Notes under the pieces: model-generated | Databases searched by the model: none | Told to the model about the DNA's origin: nothing | What the model saw: only the letters and a program-made list of their open reading frames with translations | Part shown: in pieces, positions 51,522 to 59,958 of the stretch | Numbering within the stretch: the stretch's first letter is position 1 | Layout of the letters: each line of letters starts with the position of its first letter | Position numbers and translations under genes: made by a program | Assembly: GCF_900103285.1 (NCBI RefSeq) | Contig: NZ_FNGS01000002.1 | Span: 660,064-724,063, forward strand | DNA length: 64,000 nt | Reading direction: 5' to 3' | Source: Siphonobacter aquaeclarae | GTDB lineage: Bacteria; Bacteroidota; Bacteroidia; Cytophagales; Spirosomataceae

Positions 51522-52316
51522 ATGAAAGTCAAAGCAAAAAAACACCTAGGACAGCATTTTCTACGGGACCTGCATGCCTGCGAACGGATCGCCGACCTCC
51601 TGTCGGGTTTCGGCGATTACCGGTATGTACTCGAGATCGGGCCCGGCATGGGCGTGCTGACCCAGTTTCTGCTCCGGAAACCTGAATACGAAGTTCACGT
51701 TGTTGAAATCGATACCGAGTCTGTCGCCTACCTGAAGGAGCATTATCCCGATCTGACACCCCGCATTCACGGGCGAGATTTTCTCCGCTGGGACCTGTCG
51801 GATTTTGCGCCGGGCGAACGTTTCGCTGTCATCGGCAATTTCCCGTATAATATCTCCAGCCAGATCTTTTTCAAGATTCTGGAACACCGCGACCGGATTC
51901 CGGAAGTAGGTTGTATGCTCCAGAAGGAAGTAGCCCAGCGGATCGCGTCGCCTCCCGGCGGAAAGGAGTACGGTATCCTGAGCGTACTGCTCCAGGCCTT
52001 TTACGACATCAAGTACCAGTTTACCGTACCTCCGGGTGCATTCGACCCGCCGCCGAAGGTACAGTCGGGCGTGATCCGGCTTCAGCGCAACGCGACGGAG
52101 CGACTGGACTGCGACGAAAAACTCTTCTTTCAGGTCGTCAAAACCGCCTTCAACCAACGGCGGAAAACCCTCCGCAACGCGCTCAAGCCCCTGGGCGTGG
52201 TCATTGAACACCCCCTGCTCGACCTGCGTGCCGAGCGACTGGGCGTCGCGGAGTTTGTCGAACTGACCCGTCTCATTCAGAAAAACAGAGCTTCCGAGGA
52301 AGGAAATGGCGTTTGA
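51522..52316 (+). CDS. rsmA: 16S rRNA dimethyladenosine transferase
   Basis: A 264-residue KsgA/RsmA enzyme that dimethylates two adjacent adenosines near the 3' end of 16S rRNA. The start is MKVKAKKHLGQHFLRD, the canonical N-terminus; the frame is open upstream but without homology. Motifs are LEIGPGMGVLT (SAM binding, about 38-47), NFPYNIS (catalytic, 106-112), FDPPPKVQSGVIRL and NQRRKTLRNAL. It overlaps mgtE by 11 bases and heads the compact rsmA-mgtE-dtd-mazG run. Confidence 0.97.
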   Translation: MKVKAKKHLGQHFLRDLHACERIADLLSGFGDYRYVLEIGPGMGVLTQFLLRKPEYEVHVVEIDTESVAYLKEHYPDLTPRIHGRDFLRWDLSDFAPGERFAVIGNFPYNISSQIFFKILEHRDRIPEVGCMLQKEVAQRIASPPGGKEYGILSVLLQAFYDIKYQFTVPPGAFDPPPKVQSGVIRLQRNATERLDCDEKLFFQVVKTAFNQRRKTLRNALKPLGVVIEHPLLDLRAERLGVAEFVELTRLIQKNRASEEGNGV

Positions 52317-53667
52317 GCTGACGAAAGAATACGTCGAAAAACTCGCCCTGGCCGCGGAAAACCGGGATACGGAAACCGTTCGGACCGACCTGAGCGAGCT
52401 TTTCGCTGCTGATATTTCGGTTGTCCTCAAAGAACTGGACGGACCGCAGGCACACTATGTCCTGACCCAGCTGGATACCGAAAAAGGAGCCGAGGTACTG
52501 GCGGAATACGAGCCCGACGACCGCCGGGAGCTTCTCCGGTACTTTGATTCCGGGGAAATCGCCCGGTACGTCAATATTCTGGACTCGGACGATGCCGTGG
52601 ACCTGCTCAAAGAACAACCCATCCGCATCCGCGAGGAAGTAATTGCCCTGGTCGAAGACCGGGAGCAGGCCCGCTTCATCCTCGACCTCCTTCCCTATGA
52701 ACCGGATACTGCCGGCGGGCTGATGCAGAAAGAGCTCGTCCGGATCAATGTCCGCCAGACTGTCACGGAATGCGTAGAAGAAATCCGGCGCCAGGCGCAG
52801 GACGTGGAGAAAGTATATACCGTGTATGTCATTGACGACGACGAAACCCTCCTCGGTATCGTCTCGCTGAAAGACATTATCCTGGCTAAACGCGGCAGCC
52901 GGATCGAACAGGTTTATAACCAGGATGTTATTTACGCATCGACCTACGACCCGGCCGAAAACGTCGCCGAGCTCATGCGCCGGTATGACCTGGATGCCCT
53001 TCCCGTCGTCAATGTACAGAAGCGCCTGCTCGGCCAGATCACGATTGACGACGTCGTCGATGTCATCACGGAACAGGCACAGGAAGATATTGCTGCCATT
53101 ACCGGGGTATCCGAGGAAGTAGAGGAAGACGACTCCGTCTGGAAAATCACCCGCTCCCGCCTGCCCTGGCTCGGAATCGGTATGATCGGCAGCCTGATGG
53201 CGGCCAAGTTCCTCGGCATATTCGAGCATGACCTGCTGCTGATGGTTCCGGCGCTGGCGCTGTTTATTCCGATCATCGGGTCTACAGGCGGTAATGTGGG
53301 TATACAGTCCTCTTCCTTCATGGTGCAGATTCTGAGCGATAAATCCGGCATCAGCGGAGGTGAGCTCTGGCCCCGGATGCTGAAAATCCTGTCGGTATCG
53401 GTGCTGAAGGGCCTGCTGATTGCTGTTTTTGTTTTCCTGGTAACCTTTCTCCTGCTGGCGCACCCGCTCAAGCTGGCGATGGTCGTCTCGATTTCCCTGC
53501 TGGGTGTCGTGCTGCTCTCTTCGTTTACGGGTACGGTGACGCCTATTCTGCTGGATCGCTTCGGCGTGAATCCTTCCGTCGCGTCAGGACCTTTCATCAC
53601 GACTGCCAACGACTTTCTCGGGTACAGCGTCTATTTCGGGATTGCTGACTTGCTTTACCATCTGTAA
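52306..53667 (+). CDS. mgtE: Magnesium transporter MgtE
   Basis: A 453-residue Mg2+ channel-transporter. The N-terminal MgtE superhelical domain (1 to about 125, [21 protein letters not shown]) and tandem CBS domains (about 130-255, [15 protein letters not shown] and [13 protein letters not shown]) form the cytoplasmic Mg2+ sensor. A plug helix leads to five membrane segments (about 285-450) with the conserved [15 protein letters not shown] pore motif and [20 protein letters not shown]. The start codon lies inside the rsmA end. Confidence 0.96.
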   Translation: MAFELTKEYVEKLALAAENRDTETVRTDLSELFAADISVVLKELDGPQAHYVLTQLDTEKGAEVLAEYEPDDRRELLRYFDSGEIARYVNILDSDDAVDLLKEQPIRIREEVIALVEDREQARFILDLLPYEPDTAGGLMQKELVRINVRQTVTECVEEIRRQAQDVEKVYTVYVIDDDETLLGIVSLKDIILAKRGSRIEQVYNQDVIYASTYDPAENVAELMRRYDLDALPVVNVQKRLLGQITIDDVVDVITEQAQEDIAAITGVSEEVEEDDSVWKITRSRLPWLGIGMIGSLMAAKFLGIFEHDLLLMVPALALFIPIIGSTGGNVGIQSSSFMVQILSDKSGISGGELWPRMLKILSVSVLKGLLIAVFVFLVTFLLLAHPLKLAMVVSISLLGVVLLSSFTGTVTPILLDRFGVNPSVASGPFITTANDFLGYSVYFGIADLLYHL

Positions 53668-53668
53668 A

Positions 53669-54121
53669 ATGATTGCTGTGATTCAACGGGTGACGGAAGC
53701 GTCCGTTACCATCGACGGAACCGTTCGCGGCGCGATCGGAACCGGATTTCTGATTCTCCTCGGGGTCACCCACGCCGACGGGCGCGAGGATCTTGAATGG
53801 CTCGCTAAAAAAATCGTGAATCTCCGGATTTTCGGTGACGACGAAGGGAAGATGAACCTCGACCTGAAAGCTGTTGACGGAGACATCCTGCTCGTCAGCC
53901 AGTTTACCCTCCATGCCAGTACCAAAAAAGGCAACCGGCCGAGCTACATCGATGCCGCGCGGCCGGAAGTAGCCATACCGCTTTACGAAGCGATGATTGC
54001 CGAACTGGCAAAAGAACTCGGCAAGCCAATTCAAACGGGTGAATTCGGAGCGGATATGAAAGTCCGCCTCCTCAACGATGGCCCCGTGACTATACTCATT
54101 GACTCCAAAAACCGGATATGA
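53669..54121 (+). CDS. dtd: D-aminoacyl-tRNA deacylase
   Basis: A 150-residue Dtd that hydrolyses D-amino acids (and glycine) mischarged on tRNA. The start at [13 protein letters not shown], one base after the mgtE stop, is the canonical N-terminus. The catalytic motifs [18 protein letters not shown] and the cross-subunit Gly-Pro loop [11 protein letters not shown] are intact. Length is exactly typical. It overlaps the next gene by four bases. Confidence 0.96.
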   Translation: MIAVIQRVTEASVTIDGTVRGAIGTGFLILLGVTHADGREDLEWLAKKIVNLRIFGDDEGKMNLDLKAVDGDILLVSQFTLHASTKKGNRPSYIDAARPEVAIPLYEAMIAELAKELGKPIQTGEFGADMKVRLLNDGPVTILIDSKNRI

Positions 54122-54456
54122 CACTCGAAGCAGCCCAGCAGACCGTCGATACCTGGATCAAAACCGTCGGCGTGCGCTATTTCAACGAACTGACGAATAC
54201 GGCTATCCTCATGGAAGAGGTCGGAGAAGTAGCCCGTATCATGGCCCGGCGGTATGGTGAACAATCCGAAAAGGAATCGGACAAGGGAAAAGACCTCGGA
54301 GACGAGCTGGCTGACGTCCTCTGGATTGTCCTTTGCCTGGCCAATCAGACCGGCGTAAACCTCACGGAAGCCTTCGCCCGGAACCTGGAAAAGAAAACCG
54401 GGCGCGATGCGACACGCCACCTGAATAATCCTAAATTGCAGTCCGGAGACGAATAA
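54118..54456 (+). CDS. MazG-like nucleotide pyrophosphohydrolase
   Basis: A 112-residue all-alpha NTP pyrophosphohydrolase-type protein. Metal-binding residues follow the MazG pattern: EEVGE (33-37) and DELAD (62-66) with an intervening basic linker. Such enzymes remove non-canonical nucleoside triphosphates or regulate NTP pools; the specific substrate cannot be read. It is coupled to dtd by the ATGA overlap. Confidence 0.88.
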   Translation: MTLEAAQQTVDTWIKTVGVRYFNELTNTAILMEEVGEVARIMARRYGEQSEKESDKGKDLGDELADVLWIVLCLANQTGVNLTEAFARNLEKKTGRDATRHLNNPKLQSGDE

Positions 54457-54669
54457 GCTTGCATTTTTCAGGGTATTTTGCCCGTGAATGCCGTCTTAGG
54501 AGAAAAACCGGCTGCGTCCCGCACCGACCGGGAAAGGATCCGGGAGCCGGAAGAGCAGTATCCCGGCCGATCAACAGTGCAGGACAATCTCTGACATTTT
54601 TCGGGGCGGATCTATTGATTTTAGCTGTTAATTCGCCTTTATTTTCAATTCGAAACCAATTTTACGCCA

Positions 54670-55053
54670 ATGGCCTTCAAACGCGTCCTTATTGCCGAAG
54701 ACAGCTCTGTCATTCAAAACCTGGCCAAAAAAATTCTTGAGTTCCAAAATTTCGAGATCACGTCGGTGAAAAACGGCGAGCAGGTTCTGCAACTCCTCGA
54801 AAAGGAATCGTTTGATATCATCCTCCTGGACATCAACATGCCCGTCATGGACGGCATGGAGTGCGCCCGTCAGGTACGCAAGCTGGCAGACCCCGCAAAA
54901 GCGAAGACCCCGATCGTCGCCATCACGGGAAATGCCCGCAACTACTCACCCGACGAATTCAAGTCGGCCGGTTTTGACGATATCCTCATCAAGCCGCTCA
55001 ATTTCGACGCCCTCGTGGCCAAAGTCCGCGAATTCACCGGCGGCGAAGAGTAG
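54670..55053 (+). CDS. Single-domain response regulator (REC)
   Basis: A 127-residue CheY-like protein with E10/D11, phosphorylation site D54 in ILLDINMPVMDG, T86 in VAITGNA and K109 in ILIKPL. It has no output domain. It lies 213 bases after the mazG-like gene and 65 before the PhnP-like gene on the same strand, and has no adjacent kinase. It may be the target of one of the hybrid kinases whose relay ends in an HPt domain, such as the one at 47878-50823, but that is only a possibility. Confidence 0.9.
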   Translation: MAFKRVLIAEDSSVIQNLAKKILEFQNFEITSVKNGEQVLQLLEKESFDIILLDINMPVMDGMECARQVRKLADPAKAKTPIVAITGNARNYSPDEFKSAGFDDILIKPLNFDALVAKVREFTGGEE

Positions 55054-55118
55054 TTCCAGCCTTTGATTTTTCAGTAGCGGAAGCGAACTCTCCGGGGTTC
55101 GCTTCCCGTTGTTCGGGT

Positions 55119-55883
55119 ATGACGATTACCATCCTCGGTACGGGTACTTCTCAGGGCGTTCCGGTCATCGGCTGCGATTGCGATGTCTGCCGTTCGCTGG
55201 ATTTCCGGGACAAGCGCCTGCGGGTTTCCGTCCACGTCGAATCAGAAGGCCGGAGCCTGGTCATTGATACCGGTCCCGACTTCCGGACCCAGGCACTGCG
55301 CGAGCGTATCCGTCACCTGGATGCCGTCCTCTTCACCCACGCACACAAGGACCATACCGCCGGCCTGGACGATGTCCGTCCCTTCAACTTCCGGCAGAAT
55401 ACGGATATTCCACTGTATGGACAGGCTGCCGTTCTCGAACAGATTCGTGTGGAGTTCGCCTATGCGTTTGCCGAGCATAAGTACCCGGGTATTCCCCGGC
55501 TGGAACTCAACCCAATCGGTAATGAGGTTTTTTCCATCCTCGGACTGGATATTCTGCCCGTGGAAGTCATGCATCACCGGCTACCGGTATTCGGGTACCG
55601 CATTGGCGACTTCGTCTATATTACCGATGCCAACTTTATCCCCCCGGCTGAGCTTGAAAAAATCCGGGGCTGCAAAATACTCGTTCTCAATGCCTTACAG
55701 CGCGGACCGAAGCATATCTCTCATTTTACCCTTCCGGAGGCCCTTGAAGTCATCGACCAGATACGGCCGGAGGCGGCGTACCTGACGCACATCAGCCACA
55801 AAATGGGCCTCCATCAGGAGGTAGAAGCCAGCCTGCCGCCGGGCGTATACCTGGCGTACGACGGGCTGCGGTTTTCCCTGTAA
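55119..55883 (+). CDS. MBL-fold metallohydrolase, PhnP-like
   Basis: A 254-residue metallo-beta-lactamase-fold hydrolase. The metal-binding HAHKDH (residues 74-79) with VIDTGPDFR upstream and VMHHRLPVFGYR and LTHISHKMG downstream supply the binuclear site. The N-terminal CDCDVC (19-24) matches the zinc-binding cysteines of the PhnP subfamily. Members are cyclic phosphodiesterases, but no phosphonate genes are near, so the substrate here is uncertain. The Bacteroidota clade is widespread and uncharacterised. Confidence 0.9.
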   Translation: MTITILGTGTSQGVPVIGCDCDVCRSLDFRDKRLRVSVHVESEGRSLVIDTGPDFRTQALRERIRHLDAVLFTHAHKDHTAGLDDVRPFNFRQNTDIPLYGQAAVLEQIRVEFAYAFAEHKYPGIPRLELNPIGNEVFSILGLDILPVEVMHHRLPVFGYRIGDFVYITDANFIPPAELEKIRGCKILVLNALQRGPKHISHFTLPEALEVIDQIRPEAAYLTHISHKMGLHQEVEASLPPGVYLAYDGLRFSL

Positions 55884-55894
55884 TCCTTCTTTTT

Positions 55895-56566
55895 ATGACG
55901 AATGAACTGATTCCGACGGCTGCGCTCTTCGACATGGACGGAGTCATCGTCGATAACATGGCCTACCACGAAGTAGCCTGGCAGGCGTTCTGTGACGCGC
56001 ACGGCATTCCGTTCAGCCGGGAGACTTACTATTCGCAACTCAACGGAAAAAATGCCCTGGATTCCTTTACGTTTCTCCTCGGACGAACGCCTTCACCGGA
56101 AGAACTGAAAACCCTGACCGACGAAAAGGAAGAGTTGTACCGGAAGAATTACGGGCCGTTTCTGGTCCCGGCCGACGGCCTCGTCGGATTCCTGCATATG
56201 CTCCGGGACCGCGGGGTTAAAACGGCCGTCGCCACCTCCGCTCCCATCGAAAACGTCCTTTTTACGATTGACGGAACGGGTATCCGCTCGCTTTTTGATG
56301 TTGTCGTAGACGCATCCATGGTCACGAACGGCAAGCCCGCACCGGATATCTACCTCAAGGCAGCGGAGCTGGTCGGCGTACAGCACGATCGCTGCGTCGT
56401 CTTTGAAGATGCATTATTGGGTATTCAGGCCGGAAAAGCGGCAGGTATGAAAGTAGTTGGGATCGCTACCAGCCATACTCCGGAAGAACTTGCACCATTA
56501 ACCGACGGCGTCATGCACGACTTCCGGGAAATCGACTGGGAGCATTTTGAAGGCCTGCTGGCGTAG
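55895..56566 (+). CDS. HAD-family phosphatase/phosphomutase, beta-PGM-like
   Basis: A 223-residue HAD subfamily I hydrolase starting 12 bases after the PhnP-like gene. Motif I is LFDMDGVIVDN, with nucleophile D13 and acid-base D15; motif II is VATSAPIENV; motif III/IV is GKPAPDIYLKAAE and VFEDALLGIQAGKAAGM. A helical cap lies between motifs I and II. The overall pattern fits beta-phosphoglucomutase-like phosphatases that act on sugar phosphates. The terminator-like hairpin at 56571 follows directly. Confidence 0.9.
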   Translation: MTNELIPTAALFDMDGVIVDNMAYHEVAWQAFCDAHGIPFSRETYYSQLNGKNALDSFTFLLGRTPSPEELKTLTDEKEELYRKNYGPFLVPADGLVGFLHMLRDRGVKTAVATSAPIENVLFTIDGTGIRSLFDVVVDASMVTNGKPAPDIYLKAAELVGVQHDRCVVFEDALLGIQAGKAAGMKVVGIATSHTPEELAPLTDGVMHDFREIDWEHFEGLLA

Positions 56567-56570
56567 GGAC

Positions 56571-56649
56571 GTTTGAAAAAGTTTAGGGTTTAGTGTTTGG
56601 AGTTATGGGTATCCCAACTCTAAACACTAAACCCTAAACTTTTTCAAAC
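56571..56649. repeat. Long hairpin built from a GTTTAGGG word
   Basis: Arms 56571-56604 and 56616-56649 are complementary over 34 bases with a single position that becomes G-U, around an 11-base loop. The arms read GTTTAGGGTTTAGTGTTT-like and lie between the convergent HAD and glmM genes. The left arm begins four bases after the HAD stop and the right arm ends six bases before the glmM stop. Confidence 0.9.
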
Positions 56650-56655
56650 TCTCCT

Positions 56656-58047
56656 CTAAAGCGTCGCGACAACTTCTTTGATATCCTGGATAATCTTCTT
56701 GGCCAGGTTTTCGGCTTTCGTCATGAAGTCTGACTCGGAATAAATGCGGATAATCGGCTCCGTATTCGACTTCCGGAGGTGTACCCATTCGTTGCCGAAT
56801 TCGATCTTGACACCGTCTTCCGTATTGATCGGCTGCCGGGCATAGCGGCTCTGGATTTTCTCCAGAACGAGGTCTACGTTCAGTTCCGGCGTCAGCTCGA
56901 TCTTATTCTTCGAAATGTAGTAGTTCGGGTAGGTACGACGCAGGGCCGTAATGGATTTGCCAAATTTGGCCAGGTGCGTCAGGAACAGGGCGATACCCAC
57001 GAGGGCGTCGCGTCCGTAGTGCAATTCGGGGTAGATGATACCGCCGTTGCCTTCACCGCCGATGACGGCGCCGACCTCCTTCATTTTCGTTACCACGTTA
57101 ACTTCTCCAACGGGCGCCGAGAAATGCGATCCGCCAGCCTTCAGGGTCACGTCGCGCAGGGCGATGGTCGACGACAGGTTCGAAACCGTATTACCCGGCG
57201 TATGGCGCAGAATGTAATCGGCCACGGCCACCAGGGTATATTCTTCGCCGAACGTCTCTCCGTCTTCACAAACAAGAGCGAGGCGGTCTACGTCAGGGTC
57301 TACGACAATGCCAAGGTCGTGCTTGCCGTTGCGGAGTTCTTTGCGGATATCCGTGAGGTGTTCCGGCAGGGGTTCGGGGTTGTGCGCAAACAGGCCTGTG
57401 GGCTCGCAGTGCAGGCGTACGATCTTCCGGACGCCGAGGGCTTCGAGCAGCATCGGCACGGCAATACCGCCGGACGAGTTAACAGCGTCGACAACGATGC
57501 TGAAGTCGGCCGATTGCACCGCAATCTTGTCTACCAGCGGCAGTGCCAGGATCGCGTCAATGTGTTTGCGGAGATAGGTATCGTCTTCCCGGTAGCTGCC
57601 GAGTTTTTTGACGTCCACAAACGAAAAGTCTTCCGCCTCCGCCAGGGCCAGCACGGCTGCTCCTTCCGAAGCCGAGATAAATTCTCCCTTAGCGTTGAGG
57701 AGTTTCAGTGCATTCCATTGAATAGGGTTGTGACTTGCGGTGAGGATGATCCCGCCCGCAGCATTTTCAAGAGGTACGGCGATTTCGACGGTTGGCGTCG
57801 TCGAAAGACCCAGATCCACCACATCCAGTCCAAGGCCCTGCAGGGTTGCCGAAACCAGGCGAACAGCCATTTCTCCCGATAAACGGGCGTCCCGACCGAT
57901 CACAATTTTCTGGTTTTCAGGTGAATTCCGCTTGAGCCAGGTACCGAAAGCGGCAGAGAACTTCACAATGTCCACCGGCGTCAGGGCTTCACCTACGTTC
58001 CCGCCAATGGTTCCCCGTATCCCGGAGATAGATTTAATCAACGTCAC
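56656..58047 (-). CDS. glmM: Phosphoglucosamine mutase
   Basis: A 463-residue alpha-D-phosphohexomutase converting glucosamine-6-phosphate to glucosamine-1-phosphate for UDP-GlcNAc. The phosphoserine is S105 in GIILTASHNPIQWN; the metal loop is DPDVDRLALV; the sugar-specificity loop GGEGNGG and the C-terminal phosphate loop RKSNTEPIIRIYSE are present. The Bacteroidota type is sometimes annotated phosphoglucomutase/phosphomannomutase, so specificity is inferred from overall similarity. Confidence 0.9.
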   Translation of the reverse strand: MTLIKSISGIRGTIGGNVGEALTPVDIVKFSAAFGTWLKRNSPENQKIVIGRDARLSGEMAVRLVSATLQGLGLDVVDLGLSTTPTVEIAVPLENAAGGIILTASHNPIQWNALKLLNAKGEFISASEGAAVLALAEAEDFSFVDVKKLGSYREDDTYLRKHIDAILALPLVDKIAVQSADFSIVVDAVNSSGGIAVPMLLEALGVRKIVRLHCEPTGLFAHNPEPLPEHLTDIRKELRNGKHDLGIVVDPDVDRLALVCEDGETFGEEYTLVAVADYILRHTPGNTVSNLSSTIALRDVTLKAGGSHFSAPVGEVNVVTKMKEVGAVIGGEGNGGIIYPELHYGRDALVGIALFLTHLAKFGKSITALRRTYPNYYISKNKIELTPELNVDLVLEKIQSRYARQPINTEDGVKIEFGNEWVHLRKSNTEPIIRIYSESDFMTKAENLAKKIIQDIKEVVATL

Positions 58048-58088
58048 GATGCGCGCAAGTTTGAGGAAGAATTGCAGGGGTTACCCGG

Positions 58089-58096
58089 CAAAAGTA
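58089..58096 (-). promoter_or_regulatory. -7 box of glmM
   Basis: Minus strand TACTTTTG, an exact TAnnTTTG match, 41 bases before the glmM ATG. Confidence 0.55.
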
Positions 58097-58207
58097 ATAA
58101 AATATTCTGTTGTTCCTAGTCCTTAAAATGGATGGAGTAAATCAACCGGTCCTGTCCCTCCGCTTTGTCCTTTTTACTTATCTTGCGGAAAAGATCGGCC
58201 CTCAAAA

Positions 58208-58417
58208 ATGAGACAATTTTTCATTATACTGATACGAATTTATCAGGGCGCTTTGTCTCCCTATTTGGGAAATTCCTGCCGGTATACGCCCACCTGCTCC
58301 CAATACGCCGTTCAGGCCATCGATAAATACGGCCCCTGGAAAGGGAGCTGGCTGGCGCTCCGCCGGATTTCCCGCTGCCACCCCTGGGGCGGTCACGGGT
58401 ATGATCCTGTTCCCTGA
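58208..58417 (+). CDS. yidD: Membrane protein insertion efficiency factor YidD
   Basis: A 69-residue YidD family protein. The amphipathic N-terminus ([21 protein letters not shown]) precedes the conserved cysteine region [20 protein letters not shown] and [18 protein letters not shown]. It is thought to assist YidC-dependent insertion of inner membrane proteins. It is slightly shorter than most homologues because it ends right at the YDPVP motif. It is not linked to rnpA or yidC here. Confidence 0.95.
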   Translation: MRQFFIILIRIYQGALSPYLGNSCRYTPTCSQYAVQAIDKYGPWKGSWLALRRISRCHPWGGHGYDPVP

Positions 58418-58452
58418 TTTTTTTCCTTTTCCTGCTGCTTTCTTGTTTAAGA

Positions 58453-58492
58453 AAATATCTCCGTAGATATTTGCGTAATCAATTACGTAATT
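58453..58492 (+). promoter_or_regulatory. Palindromes before the MarR-GNAT gene, candidate operator
   Basis: AAATATCT-CCGT-AGATATTT (58453-58472) is a perfect 8-4-8 inverted repeat. AATTACGTAATT (58481-58492) is a perfect 12-bp palindrome only eight bases before the ATG, and TTGCGTAA just before it is a near copy of its half-site. MarR proteins commonly bind such palindromes and repress their own genes. Confidence 0.5.
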
Positions 58493-58498
58493 ATTTAG

Positions 58499-59440
58499 AT
58501 GGATATCCTCGCACAACTCGGACCGCTTGCGTTTGTCAGCCGGATGCGCCGGCTCGGCGATCAGATCAATACCCAGGCGGCGAATGTCTACCGGCAGTAT
58601 GGTCTGGATTTTGATCCCAAATGCTTCCCCGTTTTCTGGTCGCTTGCGGAAGTCGGCCCGATGGCTGTCACGGAACTGGCCGAGCAGCTCGGGTTTTCCC
58701 ATCCTGCCATTATTCAGATCGCGAAACAGCTGGAAACGGAAGGCCTGATCCGGTCTGAAAAATCCGATACGGACAAGCGCAAACGTATTCTCCGCCTTTC
58801 CGAAAAAGGAGAGCAACTATTACCGGAATTCCGGAAGGTATGGGAATACATCCGGTCGGTCAACGAAACGATGATTGCCGGTCGCCGGCATAACCTCCTC
58901 TGGGCCATCGAAGAGATCGAGAGCTATCTCGCCGAATGCGACTATACCACCCGCTTCAGCGACTACCTGAAAGACCGGCAACTGGAAGAAGTGGAGATTG
59001 TGGATTATCGTCCGGAATGGGCGCACCGCTTCCGGGAATTGAACCTGGAGTGGATCAGCCGGTATTTTACCGTCGAAGAGCACGACCTCGAACAGCTCGA
59101 TCATCCCGAAAAAATACGGGCAGACGGCGGCGCAGTCCTCTTTGCCCGGTACCGGGGTGAGATCGTCGGTACGGTGGCGCTCGTCGCCGATCAGCCGGGT
59201 ATCTATGAAATGGCAAAGATGGCTGTCTCACCGGCCGTTCAGGGCAAGCAAATCGGCAAGAAACTGGGCTTCGCCCTGCTGGACAAGGCCCGTTCGCTCG
59301 GCGCCCGGCAGGTATGGCTGGAATCGAATACCGCCCTCACGCCGGCGCTGGAACTGTACCGGAAACTGGGTTTTTACAAAGTGGAAATGAGCCCGTCCCC
59401 CTATCAGCGGGCCAACATCAAAATGTGCTACGATTTATGA
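58499..59440 (+). CDS. MarR-type regulator fused to GNAT acetyltransferase
   Basis: A 313-residue two-domain protein. Residues 1 to about 145 form a MarR winged helix (MAVTELAEQLGFSHPAIIQIAKQLE as recognition region, then SDTDKRKRILRLSEKG wing). Residues about 150-313 form a GNAT domain with the acetyl-CoA loop region AKMAVSPAVQGKQIGKKLG and LYRKLGFYKVEM. This fusion is known in several phyla, but the acetylation target is generally unknown. It is coupled by an ATGA overlap to a second, stand-alone GNAT gene. Palindromes just upstream may mediate autoregulation. Confidence 0.9.
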   Translation: MDILAQLGPLAFVSRMRRLGDQINTQAANVYRQYGLDFDPKCFPVFWSLAEVGPMAVTELAEQLGFSHPAIIQIAKQLETEGLIRSEKSDTDKRKRILRLSEKGEQLLPEFRKVWEYIRSVNETMIAGRRHNLLWAIEEIESYLAECDYTTRFSDYLKDRQLEEVEIVDYRPEWAHRFRELNLEWISRYFTVEEHDLEQLDHPEKIRADGGAVLFARYRGEIVGTVALVADQPGIYEMAKMAVSPAVQGKQIGKKLGFALLDKARSLGARQVWLESNTALTPALELYRKLGFYKVEMSPSPYQRANIKMCYDL

Positions 59441-59958
59441 TCATCCGACTTGCTACCGAAACCGACCTCCCGGCGTTGCTGCGCCTCGTGGAGCGGGTAG
59501 TGCCTGTCATGCGGGCATCCGGTAACCTGCAGTGGGACGCAGGCTACCCCAACGCCGGTGTCTTTCTCGCCGATATTCAGCAACAGCAGTTATGGGTAGC
59601 GGAAGCCGACGGAGAGGTCGCCGGCGTAGCTGCCCTGACCACGCAGCAGGACGAAGAATATGCCCAGTTGGGCTGGGATCTGACGGAACAGGCCATCGTC
59701 ACCCACCGGCTGGCGGTAGATCCCGGATTTCAGGGCCGCGGCATTGCAAGACGGCTACTGGAAAAGGCAGAAGAAATCGCGCTGGAACGAGGTATCTCCG
59801 TTCTCCGCGTCGATACCAACACGGAAAACAAGGCTACGCAACAGCTTTTTCCGCGGATGGGCTACCAGCCGGCAGGCGAACTAACCCTGCATTTCCGGCC
59901 GGGACTGCGTTTCCTGGGTTACGAAAAAAGGCTGTCGTCCGGAGGAAGTGCAGAATAG
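59437..59958 (+). CDS. GNAT family N-acetyltransferase
   Basis: A 173-residue GNAT protein starting at MIIRLATETDLPAL, which overlaps the MarR-GNAT stop by four bases. The acetyl-CoA binding region is VTHRLAVDPGFQGRGIARRLLEKA, followed by LRVDTNTENKATQQLFPRMGY. The substrate is unknown. Its end overlaps the convergent glycosyltransferase gene by 40 bases. Confidence 0.9.
   Translation: MIIRLATETDLPALLRLVERVVPVMRASGNLQWDAGYPNAGVFLADIQQQQLWVAEADGEVAGVAALTTQQDEEYAQLGWDLTEQAIVTHRLAVDPGFQGRGIARRLLEKAEEIALERGISVLRVDTNTENKATQQLFPRMGYQPAGELTLHFRPGLRFLGYEKRLSSGGSAE

Noticed and set aside
54459-54740. 93-codon plus-strand frame before the REC gene
   Set aside because: It overlaps the receiver gene in another frame and has a low-complexity basic composition without a recognisable domain.
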